This document shows positions 33,907 to 44,009 of a DNA stretch of 64,000 nucleotides, piece after piece. A program made the position numbers and the translations under genes. Position 1 is the stretch's first letter; each line of letters starts with the position of its first letter. The notes beneath the pieces were generated by a model. That model did not search any database and was not told the DNA's origin. It was given only the letters and a program-made list of their open reading frames with translations. The stretch comes from Panacibacter ginsenosidivorans. GTDB taxonomy: Bacteria > Bacteroidota > Bacteroidia > Chitinophagales > Chitinophagaceae. The DNA lies in NCBI RefSeq assembly GCF_007971225.1, contig NZ_CP042435.1:1677501-1741500 (forward strand). Direction: 5' to 3'.

Positions 33907-36900
33907 TTATTTGTTGACCTCCACAGAAGATTTCTTTTGTAACAATACTTTCTTGTAATCCGTAGGGAACACTTTTACAAAATGCTGCAATTGGTTCTCG
34001 AAATCTTTTAATACAAATTGTGCAACGGTGCTGCCGGTGTAATCAAAATGCTTCTGCACCATGCTGTGTAATTCTTTTGCATCGCTTTCTTCGAGTGGAT
34101 CAAGCTCCACCATTTCCGTGTTGCACATTGAAGCAAACTTGCCCTGCACGTCATACACATAAGCAATGCCGCCGCTCATGCCTGCAGCAAAGTTGCGGCC
34201 GGTATCTCCGAGAATAACTGCAAGGCCGCCGGTCATGTATTCGCAGCCATGATCGCCGACGCCTTCAACAACCACACGAGCACCGGAATTGCGCACACAG
34301 AAACGTTCACCAGCTTTACCACGAATGTATGCTTCTCCGGCAGTTGCACCGTAGAAGGCTACGTTACCAATCACAATGTTTTCTTCCGGCACAAATGATG
34401 ATTGCTTGGAAGGATAAATGATAAGCTTAGCACCACTTAGCCCTTTACCAAAATAATCATTCGCATCACCTTCTACTTCGAAGGTTACACCTTTGGTATT
34501 GAATGCAGCAAAGCTCTGACCCGCAGTACCATTGAATTTGTAACGGATGGTATCTTCAGGCAAGCCTTCTGCCTTATATATTTTAGTGATCTCGTTGCAG
34601 AGAATTGTTCCGGTAGTTCTGTCGGTATTTTTTATATCGAATGTCGCCGTAACTTTTTGTTTGGATGCTAATGCAGGCTTAGCAGTTTCGAGCAATTTCC
34701 AGTCAAGCACACCAGCTAATCCATGATCCTGTTCTTCCTGCTTGTAAAGGCCCACATATTCATTTGCGGGTTCTTTGTAAAGGATTGGAGAAAGGTCAAG
34801 CTTGCTGTATTTCCAGTGATGAATATTTTCTCTCATTCCTAAAACATCTGCCTGGCCGATCATTTCATTTACCGTTCTGAAACCAAGCTCAGCCATGATC
34901 TCCCTGAATTCCTGTACAAGGAATTTGAATAAATTAATTACATGCTCCGGATCTCCGGTAAATCTCTTACGCAATTCAGGATCTTGTGTTGCCACACCCA
35001 CAGGGCATGTGTTCAAATGGCACTTGCGCATCATTATGCAACCCTCTGTTACAAGTGCAGCAGTCGCAACGCCCCATTCTTCAGCACCAAGTAAAGCTGC
35101 AATGGCAATATCACGACCAGTCTTTAACTGGCCATCAGTTTGCACTGTAACACGACTGCGCAATTTATTTTTTACCAGCGTTTGATGTGTTTCAGCAAGA
35201 CCAAGTTCCCATGGTAAACCTGCATGCTTGATTGAGCTGATCGGTGATGCACCGGTACCACCATCGTGGCCTGAGATCAATATCACATCAGCTTTTGCTT
35301 TTGCAACACCAGCAGCAATGGTACCAACACCTGCTTTGGAAACTAGCTTAACATTGATACGAGCTGAACGGTTTGCATTCTTTAGATCGAATATTAATTG
35401 AGCAAGATCTTCAATAGAATAAATATCATGATGGGGTGGCGGAGAAATCAAACCAACACCGGGTGTAGCGTGACGGGTTCTTCCAATCCAGTCATCAACT
35501 TTGTGGCCAGGCAACTGACCACCTTCGCCTGGTTTTGCGCCCTGCGCCATTTTTATTTGCAATTCATCAGCTTCAGTAAGATAATAGCTGGTAACACCAA
35601 AACGTGCAGACGCCACCTGTTTGATAGCGGAACGCATACTATCACCATTTGGTAAAGGTGTATAGCGAATATCATCTTCACCTCCTTCACCTGTATTACT
35701 CTTCCCACCAAGACGGTTCATTGCAATTGCCAGTGTTGTATGAGCTTCCCACGAAATAGAACCAAAGCTCATAGCGCCCGTTGCAAAACGCTTATAGATA
35801 TTTTCAGCGGGTTCTACTTCTTCAATTGAAATGGATGGTCTGTTGGGATTGAATTTAAATAAACTGCGAAGTGTGCATGCTTTTTCGCTCTGATCATTTA
35901 CCAGTTTTGAATACTTCTTGAAAGTATTGTAATCATTCATGCGGGTAGCATATTGCAACAGATGAATAGTTTGTGGATTAAATAAATGGAATTCACCTTT
36001 GCGTTTCCATTGATATAGCCCACCAATATTCAACCTTTCTACAGGTATTTCTTTGCGGCTGAAAGCAAGATAATGTTTGGTCAGTGTTTCGCTACTGATC
36101 TCATCCAGCCCCATACCTTCAATACGTGAAGTTGCACCTGTAAAATATTTATCAACCACTTCCCTGTTCAGCCCAATGATCTCAAATATTTGTGCACCCT
36201 GGTATGATTGCAAAGTGGAGATACCCATTTTGGAAAATACTTTCAGCAAGCCATCACAAACGGCTTTCACATAATTCTTCTTAAGATATTCTACATCAAG
36301 TTCTGTTTGCATTTTTCCGGAAAGCTTCAGGTCTCTGATAGTCGATAAAGCGAGGTAAGGATTAATTGCTGTTGCACCAAAAGCTAGTAAGCATGCAAAA
36401 TGATGCACTTCCCATACATCACCGGCTTCTACAATGATCCCAACTTTGCCACGTAATCCTTTTCTTATAAGGTGATGGTGAACAGCGGCTGTTGCAAGCA
36501 AAGAAGGCATTGCAGCATGATCACTATCGACTGCACGATCGCAAAGTACCAATACTTCGAAACCGTCGTGTACAGCATCTTCTGCATAGCGGCAAAGACG
36601 ATCAAGTCCCCTTTTTAAAGATCCGGTATTACCATCTGCACGGAAATAAGTCTGTAAAGTTTTTGCCTGGAAAATGCCTGTATCAATACTTCTTATTTGT
36701 TCCAGTTCATGATTGTTCAAAACAGGATGTTTCAATGCAACTGTATGACATGATAAAGGATCTTCAGTAAGCAGGTTATCATTATTACCAACAAATGCAG
36801 CAAGAGACATTACCATTCTTTCGCGGATAGGATCTATCGGCGGATTGGTAACCTGCGCAAATAATTGTTTAAAATAAGAAGACAGATGTTGTGGCTGATC

Positions 36901-38433
36901 ACTCAAAATGGCCAAAGGCACATCTGTTCCCATAGAACCGATAGGCTCCTTACCATCCAATGCCATTGGTGTTATAAGTGTTTCCAGGTCTTCGGTTGTA
37001 TACCCAAATGCTTTATGATATTTAAAAATCTGGTCGCTTTCCAGATGCGTGAACATCACCCTTGGCTCAGGTAATTCTTCTAACCGGATCTTGTATTTAT
37101 TCAACCATTCACCATAAGGTTTTTGTGAACAGATTGTTTGCTTCAATTCCTCATCGCTTATGATACGACCTTGTTCCATATCAACCACGAACATTTTGCC
37201 TGGTTGAAGTCTTCCTTTTTCTTTTATCAACGAAGGATGTATTGGTAATGCACCTGTTTCTGATGCCATGATAACACGGTCATCTGATGTAACGCAATAA
37301 CGTGATGGGCGCAATCCATTTCTATCAAGTGTAGCACCAATAATCTTTCCATCTGTAAAAGAAATGGAAGCCGGGCCATCCCATGGTTCCATCATGGAAG
37401 CATGGTATTCATAAAATGCTTTCTTCACCGGGTCCATCATATCATTACCATCCCATGCTTCTGGTATTAGCATCATCATTACATGTGGCAACGAACGGCC
37501 CGTAAGCGTAAGCAGTTCTATCATATTATCCAAACAGGCTGAATCACTCTGACCGCCTGTTACAATTGGCAATAACATATCCATTTCTTCTTTCGTGAAG
37601 AACGGAGACACAAAACCATGCTCACTCGTTTTGAGCCAGTTAATATTTCCCTGCACTGTATTGATCTCTCCATTATGCGCTATATAGCGGAATGGTTGTG
37701 CCAGCTTCCAGGAAGGAAATGTATTTGTTGCAAAACGAGAATGCACAAGGCCAAAAGCAGAAACCACTCTTTTATTGGAAAGGTCAGGAAAATAATCTCT
37801 CACCTGGCTGCTGATAAGCTGGCCTTTATAGATTACTGTTTTATAAGATAAGGAAGCCATATAAAAGCCTATTTCATCTTTGCGAACAGTACTGTTAATA
37901 GTATGCGTAGCATAGTTACGCAATACATAAAGTTTGCGCTCAAAATCTAAGGGGTTACTAATATGATCCGGACAGATGATGAATACCTGCTCAATTTCGG
38001 GTTCTACGGAAAGTGCAGTAAGGCCTATATTGGTTGGATTAACAGGGACTTTCCTGTATGTAAGTATTTCAAGCCCCAGCTTTTCTGCGCAGCGACTAAA
38101 AATTTCACGGCATTCTTCACGCAGGCGAATTTCTCTTGGGAAGAAAATTACGCCCACACCATATTTGCCAAATGGTGGAAGGTGCACACCTAATTTACTG
38201 CATTCATCAAAAAAAAATTCGTGAGGAGTCTGGATCATAATACCGGCGCCATCACCAGTATTATTTTCACAACCGCATGCTCCGCGGTGTTCCATATTTT
38301 CCAATACAGTCAATGCATCAGAAATATTCTTATGGCTTTTGTTTCCTTTGATATTAGCAACGAAACCAATACCACACGCATCATGTTCAAAGGAAGGATC
38401 ATAAAGTCCTGCCATACGCTTTTGTTCAGTCAT
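33907..38433 (-). CDS. gltB: Glutamate synthase large subunit
   Basis: GltB makes two glutamates from glutamine and 2-oxoglutarate. The 1508-residue protein begins with a short propeptide ending HDA before the catalytic N-terminal Cys in [11 protein letters not shown], followed by the class II amidotransferase domain. The FMN-binding synthase domain is at about 790-1170 with [12 protein letters not shown] and [10 protein letters not shown], and the 3Fe-4S ligands are in [21 protein letters not shown]-repeat beta-helix domain closes the protein. Start ATG 38433 or 38415. Confidence 0.96.
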   Translation of the reverse strand: MTEQKRMAGLYDPSFEHDACGIGFVANIKGNKSHKNISDALTVLENMEHRGACGCENNTGDGAGIMIQTPHEFFFDECSKLGVHLPPFGKYGVGVIFFPREIRLREECREIFSRCAEKLGLEILTYRKVPVNPTNIGLTALSVEPEIEQVFIICPDHISNPLDFERKLYVLRNYATHTINSTVRKDEIGFYMASLSYKTVIYKGQLISSQVRDYFPDLSNKRVVSAFGLVHSRFATNTFPSWKLAQPFRYIAHNGEINTVQGNINWLKTSEHGFVSPFFTKEEMDMLLPIVTGGQSDSACLDNMIELLTLTGRSLPHVMMMLIPEAWDGNDMMDPVKKAFYEYHASMMEPWDGPASISFTDGKIIGATLDRNGLRPSRYCVTSDDRVIMASETGALPIHPSLIKEKGRLQPGKMFVVDMEQGRIISDEELKQTICSQKPYGEWLNKYKIRLEELPEPRVMFTHLESDQIFKYHKAFGYTTEDLETLITPMALDGKEPIGSMGTDVPLAILSDQPQHLSSYFKQLFAQVTNPPIDPIRERMVMSLAAFVGNNDNLLTEDPLSCHTVALKHPVLNNHELEQIRSIDTGIFQAKTLQTYFRADGNTGSLKRGLDRLCRYAEDAVHDGFEVLVLCDRAVDSDHAAMPSLLATAAVHHHLIRKGLRGKVGIIVEAGDVWEVHHFACLLAFGATAINPYLALSTIRDLKLSGKMQTELDVEYLKKNYVKAVCDGLLKVFSKMGISTLQSYQGAQIFEIIGLNREVVDKYFTGATSRIEGMGLDEISSETLTKHYLAFSRKEIPVERLNIGGLYQWKRKGEFHLFNPQTIHLLQYATRMNDYNTFKKYSKLVNDQSEKACTLRSLFKFNPNRPSISIEEVEPAENIYKRFATGAMSFGSISWEAHTTLAIAMNRLGGKSNTGEGGEDDIRYTPLPNGDSMRSAIKQVASARFGVTSYYLTEADELQIKMAQGAKPGEGGQLPGHKVDDWIGRTRHATPGVGLISPPPHHDIYSIEDLAQLIFDLKNANRSARINVKLVSKAGVGTIAAGVAKAKADVILISGHDGGTGASPISSIKHAGLPWELGLAETHQTLVKNKLRSRVTVQTDGQLKTGRDIAIAALLGAEEWGVATAALVTEGCIMMRKCHLNTCPVGVATQDPELRKRFTGDPEHVINLFKFLVQEFREIMAELGFRTVNEMIGQADVLGMRENIHHWKYSKLDLSPILYKEPANEYVGLYKQEEQDHGLAGVLDWKLLETAKPALASKQKVTATFDIKNTDRTTGTILCNEITKIYKAEGLPEDTIRYKFNGTAGQSFAAFNTKGVTFEVEGDANDYFGKGLSGAKLIIYPSKQSSFVPEENIVIGNVAFYGATAGEAYIRGKAGERFCVRNSGARVVVEGVGDHGCEYMTGGLAVILGDTGRNFAAGMSGGIAYVYDVQGKFASMCNTEMVELDPLEESDAKELHSMVQKHFDYTGSTVAQFVLKDFENQLQHFVKVFPTDYKKVLLQKKSSVEVNK

Positions 38434-38740
38434 ACACGGTTCACTTAATTATTAACAAATCAAGGCAGGCAATCGCTATAAAATTACGAATGAAATCGCA
38501 ATTTTAATTGACAATTTTCAAACAATCTATAAAACTATTACGAAATCATGTAAAGATAGCCGTTTTTTTGCAAAAATTTCTGCTAACAATAGTTAGGATG
38601 ACCCCTATTCAAATTTCGGGGTTATTTATTGGGGACAGGCATTAAAGCTTTGAGCGTCTTTCGTTGTGTCACTCCCTTGTACGGCCGGATCTTTGATCAG
38701 CAAATATGCAAATGCACAAATGAACAATTGACGATAAAAC
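38434..38740. other. Intergenic region between gltB and ispE
   Basis: About 300 bases. It contains a module-B arm at 38658 and an imperfect hairpin ACCCC...GGGGT near 38598-38622 without a clear T run. The gltB promoter should lie here, but I saw no exact TAnnTTTG box. Confidence 0.5.
38658..38686. repeat. Repeat family arm, forward (module B)
   Basis: GTTGTGTCACTCCCTTGTAC, 3' of ispE. The opposite arm is at 39722 on the other side of ispE. Confidence 0.8.
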
Positions 38741-39571
38741 TCACTCTATAATTTCTATAAAATAATCTGCAGGAAATACTGAAGTATCTACCTTTTTTTC
38801 TTTATCAAATATTCCATAGAAAGTGCTTCCGCTTCCACTCATAGATGCATAAATAGCACCACTGTTATATAGTGTTTCCTTTAAGTCTTTCATTTGCGCG
38901 TATGTGGTAACGACAAGCTCTTCAAAATCATTTACCAATTTATCTTTCCACTGTTCAACAGGTTTTTTAATAATTTCTTTTACAGAGTATGCCGCTATTG
39001 CAGGTTTTATTTGCGAGAATGCCCGGCCCGTATTAATATGAATACCCGGATTTACTATTGCAAGTTTATATTTTGAAAGATCAAGGTTTATTTCTTCGAG
39101 CACTTCTCCCCTTCCTGTTGCAAAACATGGCTTATTGATAATGAAAAAAGGACAATCACTGCCAAGCTGCAGTGCATAACTGATCAGTTGATTTGTTGAT
39201 AAGCCAAGATTGAATTTATTATTTAATAAGGTCAGGGTAAAAGCAGCGTCAGCACTTCCGCCTCCAAGCCCTGCACCCATCGGAATTGTTTTGTGCAAAT
39301 GCATTTTAATGGCCGGTAACTCAGGGAAGTTCTTCTTTAAAAGCCGGTATGCCTGTATGCAAAGATTATCTTCTTCAACGCCATCAATATTTAACCCGGA
39401 AGATGAAAATTCAATTTGATCTTTTGCAGTTGACTTTTCTACAGGAATTATTTCTAAAGCATCATTGAGATTAACAGGATAGAAAACAGTTTCAAGATCG
39501 TGGTAGCCGTCTGCTCTTTTGCCGATGATATTAAGGCCAAGATTTATCTTACAGTTAGGAAAATTTACCAC
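38741..39571 (-). CDS. ispE: 4-diphosphocytidyl-2-C-methyl-D-erythritol kinase
   Basis: IspE phosphorylates CDP-methylerythritol in the non-mevalonate isoprenoid pathway. The 276-residue GHMP kinase has the opening PNCKINLGLNIIGKRADGYHDL, the phosphate-binding loop PMGAGLGGGSADAA and the C-terminal ASMSGSGSTFYGIF. It is the only gene of the pathway seen here and is flanked by two inverted repeat arms. Confidence 0.95.
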   Translation of the reverse strand: MVNFPNCKINLGLNIIGKRADGYHDLETVFYPVNLNDALEIIPVEKSTAKDQIEFSSSGLNIDGVEEDNLCIQAYRLLKKNFPELPAIKMHLHKTIPMGAGLGGGSADAAFTLTLLNNKFNLGLSTNQLISYALQLGSDCPFFIINKPCFATGRGEVLEEINLDLSKYKLAIVNPGIHINTGRAFSQIKPAIAAYSVKEIIKKPVEQWKDKLVNDFEELVVTTYAQMKDLKETLYNSGAIYASMSGSGSTFYGIFDKEKKVDTSVFPADYFIEIIE

Positions 39572-39624
39572 TTTTACGATTGTTTATGTTGAATACACAT
39601 TTGGCTTAAGCCATTCAGATATAC

Positions 39625-39658
39625 AACATTGCCACGTCTTTAAACACGTGGCAATGTT
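39625..39658. other. Perfect 13-base inverted repeat with 8-base loop
   Basis: AACATTGCCACGT and ACGTGGCAATGTT separated by eight bases, between ispE and the bifunctional nuclease gene. There is no T run, so it may be a transcript-end hairpin of unusual type or an operator. A similar hairpin occurs at 52100. Confidence 0.6.
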
Positions 39659-39721
39659 AATTTTATTTTATTGGCTTTAGCCAAACTTATATTTATCGTT
39701 TGAAGAATACAGAATCTGAAT

Positions 39722-39780
39722 GTACAAGCGTGCGACGCAACAAAAGTTAAATGCTTATTCAACAGCCGGGCTCAAAAAAT
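39722..39780. repeat. Repeat family arm, reverse (full module A)
   Basis: GTACAAGCGTGCGACGCAAC, AAATGCTTATTCAAC and GCCGGGCTCAAAAAAT, ending right at the stop of the nuclease gene. Confidence 0.88.
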
Positions 39781-39784
39781 TCAT

Positions 39785-40369
39785 TTACTTTCTTTTATTG
39801 ATCTCGTCGCGAATGGCAATTGCCCGTATATAATCTTCCTGCTCCAGCACATCGTTTAACAGTGTGTTCAATTCTTCAATGCTCATTTTGGCAAGCTCTT
39901 CACGGGAAGCTTCGGAAACTTCATCTACGGGTATATCAGAAGATTTCTTTTTGTTATTGTCTTCCATAAGAATGCCGGCGCTTTCAAGAATATGATCAAA
40001 GGTGTAAATAGGACAACCAAAGCGTACTGCAAGAGCCAAAGCGTCGCTGGTGCGACTGTCTATTTCTACTGTGTCGTGCTCGCTTACACATACAAGCTTG
40101 GAATAAAAAATACCTTCCTGCAGATCATTGATGACTATTTCCATCAACTCTACATTAAAGGCATTCATAAAATTTTTCATCAGGTCATGTGTAAGCGGAC
40201 GGCTGGGTTGCATTCTTTCTAATGCAACAGCAATAGCCTGTGCTTCAAAGCCACCGATTACAATGGGCAGACGACGCAAACCATTAACCTCGCCCAACAC
40301 AACTGCATAGGAATGTGTTTGGGTGATACTATGTGAAAGCGCCACGATTTCCAGTTCTATCTTCTTCAT
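39785..40369 (-). CDS. Bifunctional nuclease family protein with UVR motif
   Basis: A 194-residue cytoplasmic protein. Residues 1-130 form the BFN (DUF151) domain, whose plant members have RNase and DNase activity, with the typical LPIVIGGFEAQAIAVALE and RTSDALALAVRFGCPIY segments. The last 35 residues (LNTLLNDVLEQEDYIRAIAIRDEINKRK) match the UvrB/UvrC coiled-coil motif. The combination is common in Bacteroidota; its role is not established. Confidence 0.88.
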   Translation of the reverse strand: MKKIELEIVALSHSITQTHSYAVVLGEVNGLRRLPIVIGGFEAQAIAVALERMQPSRPLTHDLMKNFMNAFNVELMEIVINDLQEGIFYSKLVCVSEHDTVEIDSRTSDALALAVRFGCPIYTFDHILESAGILMEDNNKKKSSDIPVDEVSEASREELAKMSIEELNTLLNDVLEQEDYIRAIAIRDEINKRK

Positions 40370-40492
40370 AATCCGTACAGGAATGTTTCTTATGCTGGCA
40401 AAAGTAAAGATTTAAGTCATTAAAATATATTTTGGAAAACAGGAAGCTTTAACCTGCATAAATGTGTGGGGAAAATATCTTTTGAAATCTAA

Positions 40493-40521
40493 GAAAAAGC
40501 CGCTGTTCGGTAACAGCGGCT
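40493..40521 (-). terminator. Rho-independent terminator of the PDZ protein
   Basis: On the minus strand GCCGCTGTT and AACAGCGGC form a tight hairpin followed by TTTTTC, 30 bases after the stop. Confidence 0.9.
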
Positions 40522-40551
40522 TATACACATGAGATAATATTGAGAATAATA

Positions 40552-41538
40552 TTACAGGTCTGTTGTCTTTAATTCTTTGGGGAATTTTACATTGATCGTT
40601 TGAGACTTTCCATCTCTTAGAATATCAAATTTCAAGGTATCGCCATCCTTCACTTCTTTCATGGCGTCTTTTAATGTTTCCAAAGACGAAATTGCTTTGC
40701 CATTTATGGTTGTAATAATATCATCTTGTTCAATACCTGCTTTACCGGCTGGTTCATCTTCATCCACATCAAGCACTTTTACGCCTTTGCTGTCTTCGGT
40801 TTCCTGCACTTGCAGGCCAAGTCTTGGCTTTCTGTCCCATCTGCCTGAAAAACCATCGCCCAAGCCCTGCACACGTGGCGCCATGTCAAATTTAAAATTA
40901 TGATTCATATTTCCATCACCATTATTCCATGAAAAGACCTTCACTTGTTTATTCTCACCAAGTTTTACGTCCACTTTATTTTCTTTGCCTCCGCGTTTGT
41001 AGGTAATCGATACCTTATCTTCCGGTTTGTATTTACCTATGGCTTTATAAAGGTCATCTGCATCTGCAATCTTATCATCATTCACTTTTGTTATCACATC
41101 ATCTTCTTTCAATCCTGCTTTTTCTGCAGCACTTTCTTTGGTAATTTCTGTTATCAATGCACCATCAGCTACTTTTTTCGTCATTACGCCCAGGAATGCT
41201 TTGTTGCTGCGTATCTCACGCATAAAGTCATCATTCATAATATTGAAACCTGCCCCGGGAGCCAGTGTTCCTGCCATGGCCATCGGTGGCATAAACATGT
41301 CGCGATCATGCAATATTTCAATATCATCATTTTTATAATCTTCAACAGGCTTGCCATTGATGGTTACTTTATCCCCATCAATAACAATGGTCATTTTTTC
41401 TTTAGAGTCCCCTTTTTTTCTGATAATTACATCACCATCTTTTTTTTCTGTGGTTTTTTCTTTTTCATCCTGTGCCAGGATACCTGTCGCAATACCTAAG
41501 CTCAATGAAAATAATAGTGGTTTGATTAAGGCTTTCAT
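40552..41538 (-). CDS. Periplasmic protein with two PDZ domains
   Basis: A 328-residue exported protein with a signal peptide ending near LAQ. An acidic/basic linker precedes two PDZ domains at about 115-205 (FLGVMTKKV...AAEKAGLKEDDVITKVNDDKI) and 240-320 (RLGLQVQE...AGKAGIEQDDIITTINGKAI). No protease triad is present, so it is not an HtrA enzyme but could act as an adaptor or regulator of envelope proteolysis. It has its own promoter box and terminator. Confidence 0.85.
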   Translation of the reverse strand: MKALIKPLLFSLSLGIATGILAQDEKEKTTEKKDGDVIIRKKGDSKEKMTIVIDGDKVTINGKPVEDYKNDDIEILHDRDMFMPPMAMAGTLAPGAGFNIMNDDFMREIRSNKAFLGVMTKKVADGALITEITKESAAEKAGLKEDDVITKVNDDKIADADDLYKAIGKYKPEDKVSITYKRGGKENKVDVKLGENKQVKVFSWNNGDGNMNHNFKFDMAPRVQGLGDGFSGRWDRKPRLGLQVQETEDSKGVKVLDVDEDEPAGKAGIEQDDIITTINGKAISSLETLKDAMKEVKDGDTLKFDILRDGKSQTINVKFPKELKTTDL

Positions 41539-41576
41539 ATTTACTTTTTTATATTCCTACGAAGTTTTTAGTAGAT

Positions 41577-41584
41577 CAAATGTA
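41577..41584 (-). promoter_or_regulatory. Bacteroidota -7 box of the PDZ protein gene
   Basis: TACATTTG on the minus strand matches TAnnTTTG exactly and lies about 40 bases before the ATG. Confidence 0.55.
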
Positions 41585-41654
41585 GAGATAATTTTCAAAT
41601 ACGAAAAGTTTCGGAAATGTTAAATCACTTATGAGCCGACAAATGAATATCTGT

Positions 41655-41684
41655 GAAGCTTTTGTTGCATCGCACACTTGTACT
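41655..41684. repeat. Repeat family arm, forward
   Basis: GTTGCATCGCACACTTGTAC, one base different from the core in the CG pair. It lies upstream of comEC. Confidence 0.8.
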
Positions 41685-41758
41685 TTCTGATTGTAAAGCA
41701 TCAAAAAAAAGCTTGCAAACAGCTTGCATCTTTTAAAATAGATTATTAAATTTAGTTC

Positions 41759-43840
41759 ATGACCCCAAACCTTGTAGGCTATAAAAAATTTCCTTTTACC
41801 AGGTTACTGTTCTCGCTCATTACAGGCATCCTTATAGAATGGTACCTGCAGATTTATCTGAAGACAATTTTATTTGTATTCATTTTTGCTTGCGCCTTAC
41901 TTTTATTCTATACGTTTCTTTCCCTTTCCCAGAGATTTATTTTGCGCTGGCTACATGGGTTAGCAATATTAATATTGGTAATGACATTTGGTGCCACTAT
42001 CATGTATGTAAAAGATATAAGGCATCAACCGGACTGGTACAATAACAATTATACAAGTACAAGTCCTGTACTTGTTACCATAGAAGAACCCCTTGTTGTC
42101 AAAACCAATTCGTACAAAGCTTTAGCAACAGTAAATGCAGTTTACAATAATGGAAGATGGCAGCAGACCAACGGAAAAATTCTTGTTTATTTAAAGAAAG
42201 AAGAGATACATCCTCAAATTGATTATGGAACGCAAATTGTGATTCAAAAACCATTACAGGAAATAACCAATAGTGGTAACCCTGGTGGATTTGATTATAA
42301 ACGTTATTGCCTCTTCCATGATATTACGGCACAGGTATTCTTAAAAGAAAATGAGTATGCTGTTTTACCAACAAAAAATATTAACTGGTTAGATAAAACG
42401 CTGTTTACTTTAAGAGATGTAACCATAAATGCGTTACAACAAAATATTCCCGATGAAAAAGAACAAGGTGTTGCAGAAGCATTACTAATAGGCTACAGGG
42501 AAGATCTCGATAAAGACCTGGTACAGGCTTATAGCAACACAGGAGTTGTACACATTATTGCAATTAGTGGGTTGCATTTAGGAATGATATATGCCGCAAT
42601 GGTCTGGATATTTTCTTTCTTTAAACAAAATAGAACAAGTAGGATATTTAAAGCTATTATTATTCTTTTTGTCTTGTGGACTTTTACATTAATTGCAGGT
42701 GCCGTGCCTTCTATAATGCGCTCGGCAGTCATGTTTACTTTTATTGTAATTGGTGATCTGTTGAGCAAACGATCCAATATGTACAATGCACTTGCAGCTT
42801 CTGCTTTTTGCATGTTGGTATATGATCCGTTCACTTTATGGGATGTTGGTTTCTTATTATCGTATGCCGCTGTTATAAGTATTATCACCTTTCAGAAGCC
42901 TATTTATAACTGGCTTTATTATCAAAACAAACTGCTTGATAAAGTTTGGGGATTAGCCTCAGTAACATTATCTGCGCAAATACTTACTATCCCTATTGTA
43001 ATATTTTATTTTCATCAATTTCCAAACTTTTTTCTAATTACAAATTTCATAGCGGTTCCATTGTCCGGTTTTATTTTATGTGGTGAAGTGATCTTACTTG
43101 CTCTTTCTTTTATAACATCATTAGCCAACCTAATAGGAACTCTTGTTGACTATATGATATACTGGCTGAACAGTTTTATCGAAAACATCAATACACTACC
43201 CATTGCTGTATGGAATAATCTTCAGTTAAGCGTATTTCAAACATGGATGCTTTTTGGAATATTCATTTGTGTTTGCATATGGCTCATGTTGAAATCTTCG
43301 AAAGCATTCATAACATCAATTGCTTTTGCGTGTATGTTTTTTATATCGTTAAGCTTTAATTACACCGAACGAAATCAACAAGAAAAACTGATTGTCTATA
43401 ATGTTCCTAAGCAATGTGCTATAGATGTAATCCAGGGAAATCATTATTCATTTACCGGTGATAGCATTTTATTACAAGATGGTTTTCTTCGCAATTTTCA
43501 TCTTAAACCTGCACGTGTTCTTTACAGAACGGAGCCCGCAACAACAAATGCTTTGAAAGAAAATCAGGTGACTAATATGGATGGCAAAAAAATTTTGCTT
43601 CTTACCCAAAGCATGCCACGCCAAAAGTATCAAACTAAAATACCTGTTGATATCCTCATCATCGCACATAATCCACGCATCTACATAAACCAGTTACAGC
43701 AGGCATTTGATTGCAAACTGATCGTTTTCGACAGCAGCAATCCGCTGTGGAAAATACAGCTATGGAAAAAAGATTGCGACAGCCTACATTTGCGCTTCCA
43801 TTCAACACCAGATGATGGTGCATTTGTAATGGATCTTTAG
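41759..43840 (+). CDS. ComEC/Rec2-type DNA uptake channel protein
   Basis: A 693-residue membrane protein of the ComEC family, which forms the inner-membrane channel for single-stranded DNA during natural transformation. The N terminus has two to three membrane helices and a DUF4131-type domain; the competence domain follows with QGVAEALLIGYREDLDKDLVQAYSNTGVVHIIAISGLHLGM and many helices. The C-terminal 170 residues resemble a degenerate metallo-beta-lactamase fold without the HxHxDH motif. Competence itself is not shown by the sequence. Confidence 0.88.
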   Translation: MTPNLVGYKKFPFTRLLFSLITGILIEWYLQIYLKTILFVFIFACALLLFYTFLSLSQRFILRWLHGLAILILVMTFGATIMYVKDIRHQPDWYNNNYTSTSPVLVTIEEPLVVKTNSYKALATVNAVYNNGRWQQTNGKILVYLKKEEIHPQIDYGTQIVIQKPLQEITNSGNPGGFDYKRYCLFHDITAQVFLKENEYAVLPTKNINWLDKTLFTLRDVTINALQQNIPDEKEQGVAEALLIGYREDLDKDLVQAYSNTGVVHIIAISGLHLGMIYAAMVWIFSFFKQNRTSRIFKAIIILFVLWTFTLIAGAVPSIMRSAVMFTFIVIGDLLSKRSNMYNALAASAFCMLVYDPFTLWDVGFLLSYAAVISIITFQKPIYNWLYYQNKLLDKVWGLASVTLSAQILTIPIVIFYFHQFPNFFLITNFIAVPLSGFILCGEVILLALSFITSLANLIGTLVDYMIYWLNSFIENINTLPIAVWNNLQLSVFQTWMLFGIFICVCIWLMLKSSKAFITSIAFACMFFISLSFNYTERNQQEKLIVYNVPKQCAIDVIQGNHYSFTGDSILLQDGFLRNFHLKPARVLYRTEPATTNALKENQVTNMDGKKILLLTQSMPRQKYQTKIPVDILIIAHNPRIYINQLQQAFDCKLIVFDSSNPLWKIQLWKKDCDSLHLRFHSTPDDGAFVMDL

Positions 43841-43847
43841 TTATTTA

Positions 43848-43968
43848 TTTTTTTGAGCCCGGCTTTTGTAACACAGATTTAGCTTTCGTTGCGTCGCACT
43901 CTTGTACGCTTTGTTCAATATTGATTTGAACGATGCAGTGAGTGACACAACAGGCGATGCCATAAAAT
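43848..43968. repeat. Compact inverted-repeat element in front of purH
   Basis: Module-A tail TTTTTTTGAGCCCGGC, arm GTTGCGTCGCACTCTTGTAC (43889-43908), loop with GTTCAATATTGATTTGAAC, and reverse arm GTGAGTGACACAAC ending AGGCGATGCCATAAAA. It ends about 40 bases before the purH start. Confidence 0.92.
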
Positions 43969-44009
43969 ACTTAAGCCAGCAACAAAAACTTCTTATAAAC
44001 CTTCGCATC

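Noticed and set aside
43902-44009. N-terminal extension of purH
   Set aside because: The added residues come from the repeat element; the ATG at 44010 gives the normal family start.
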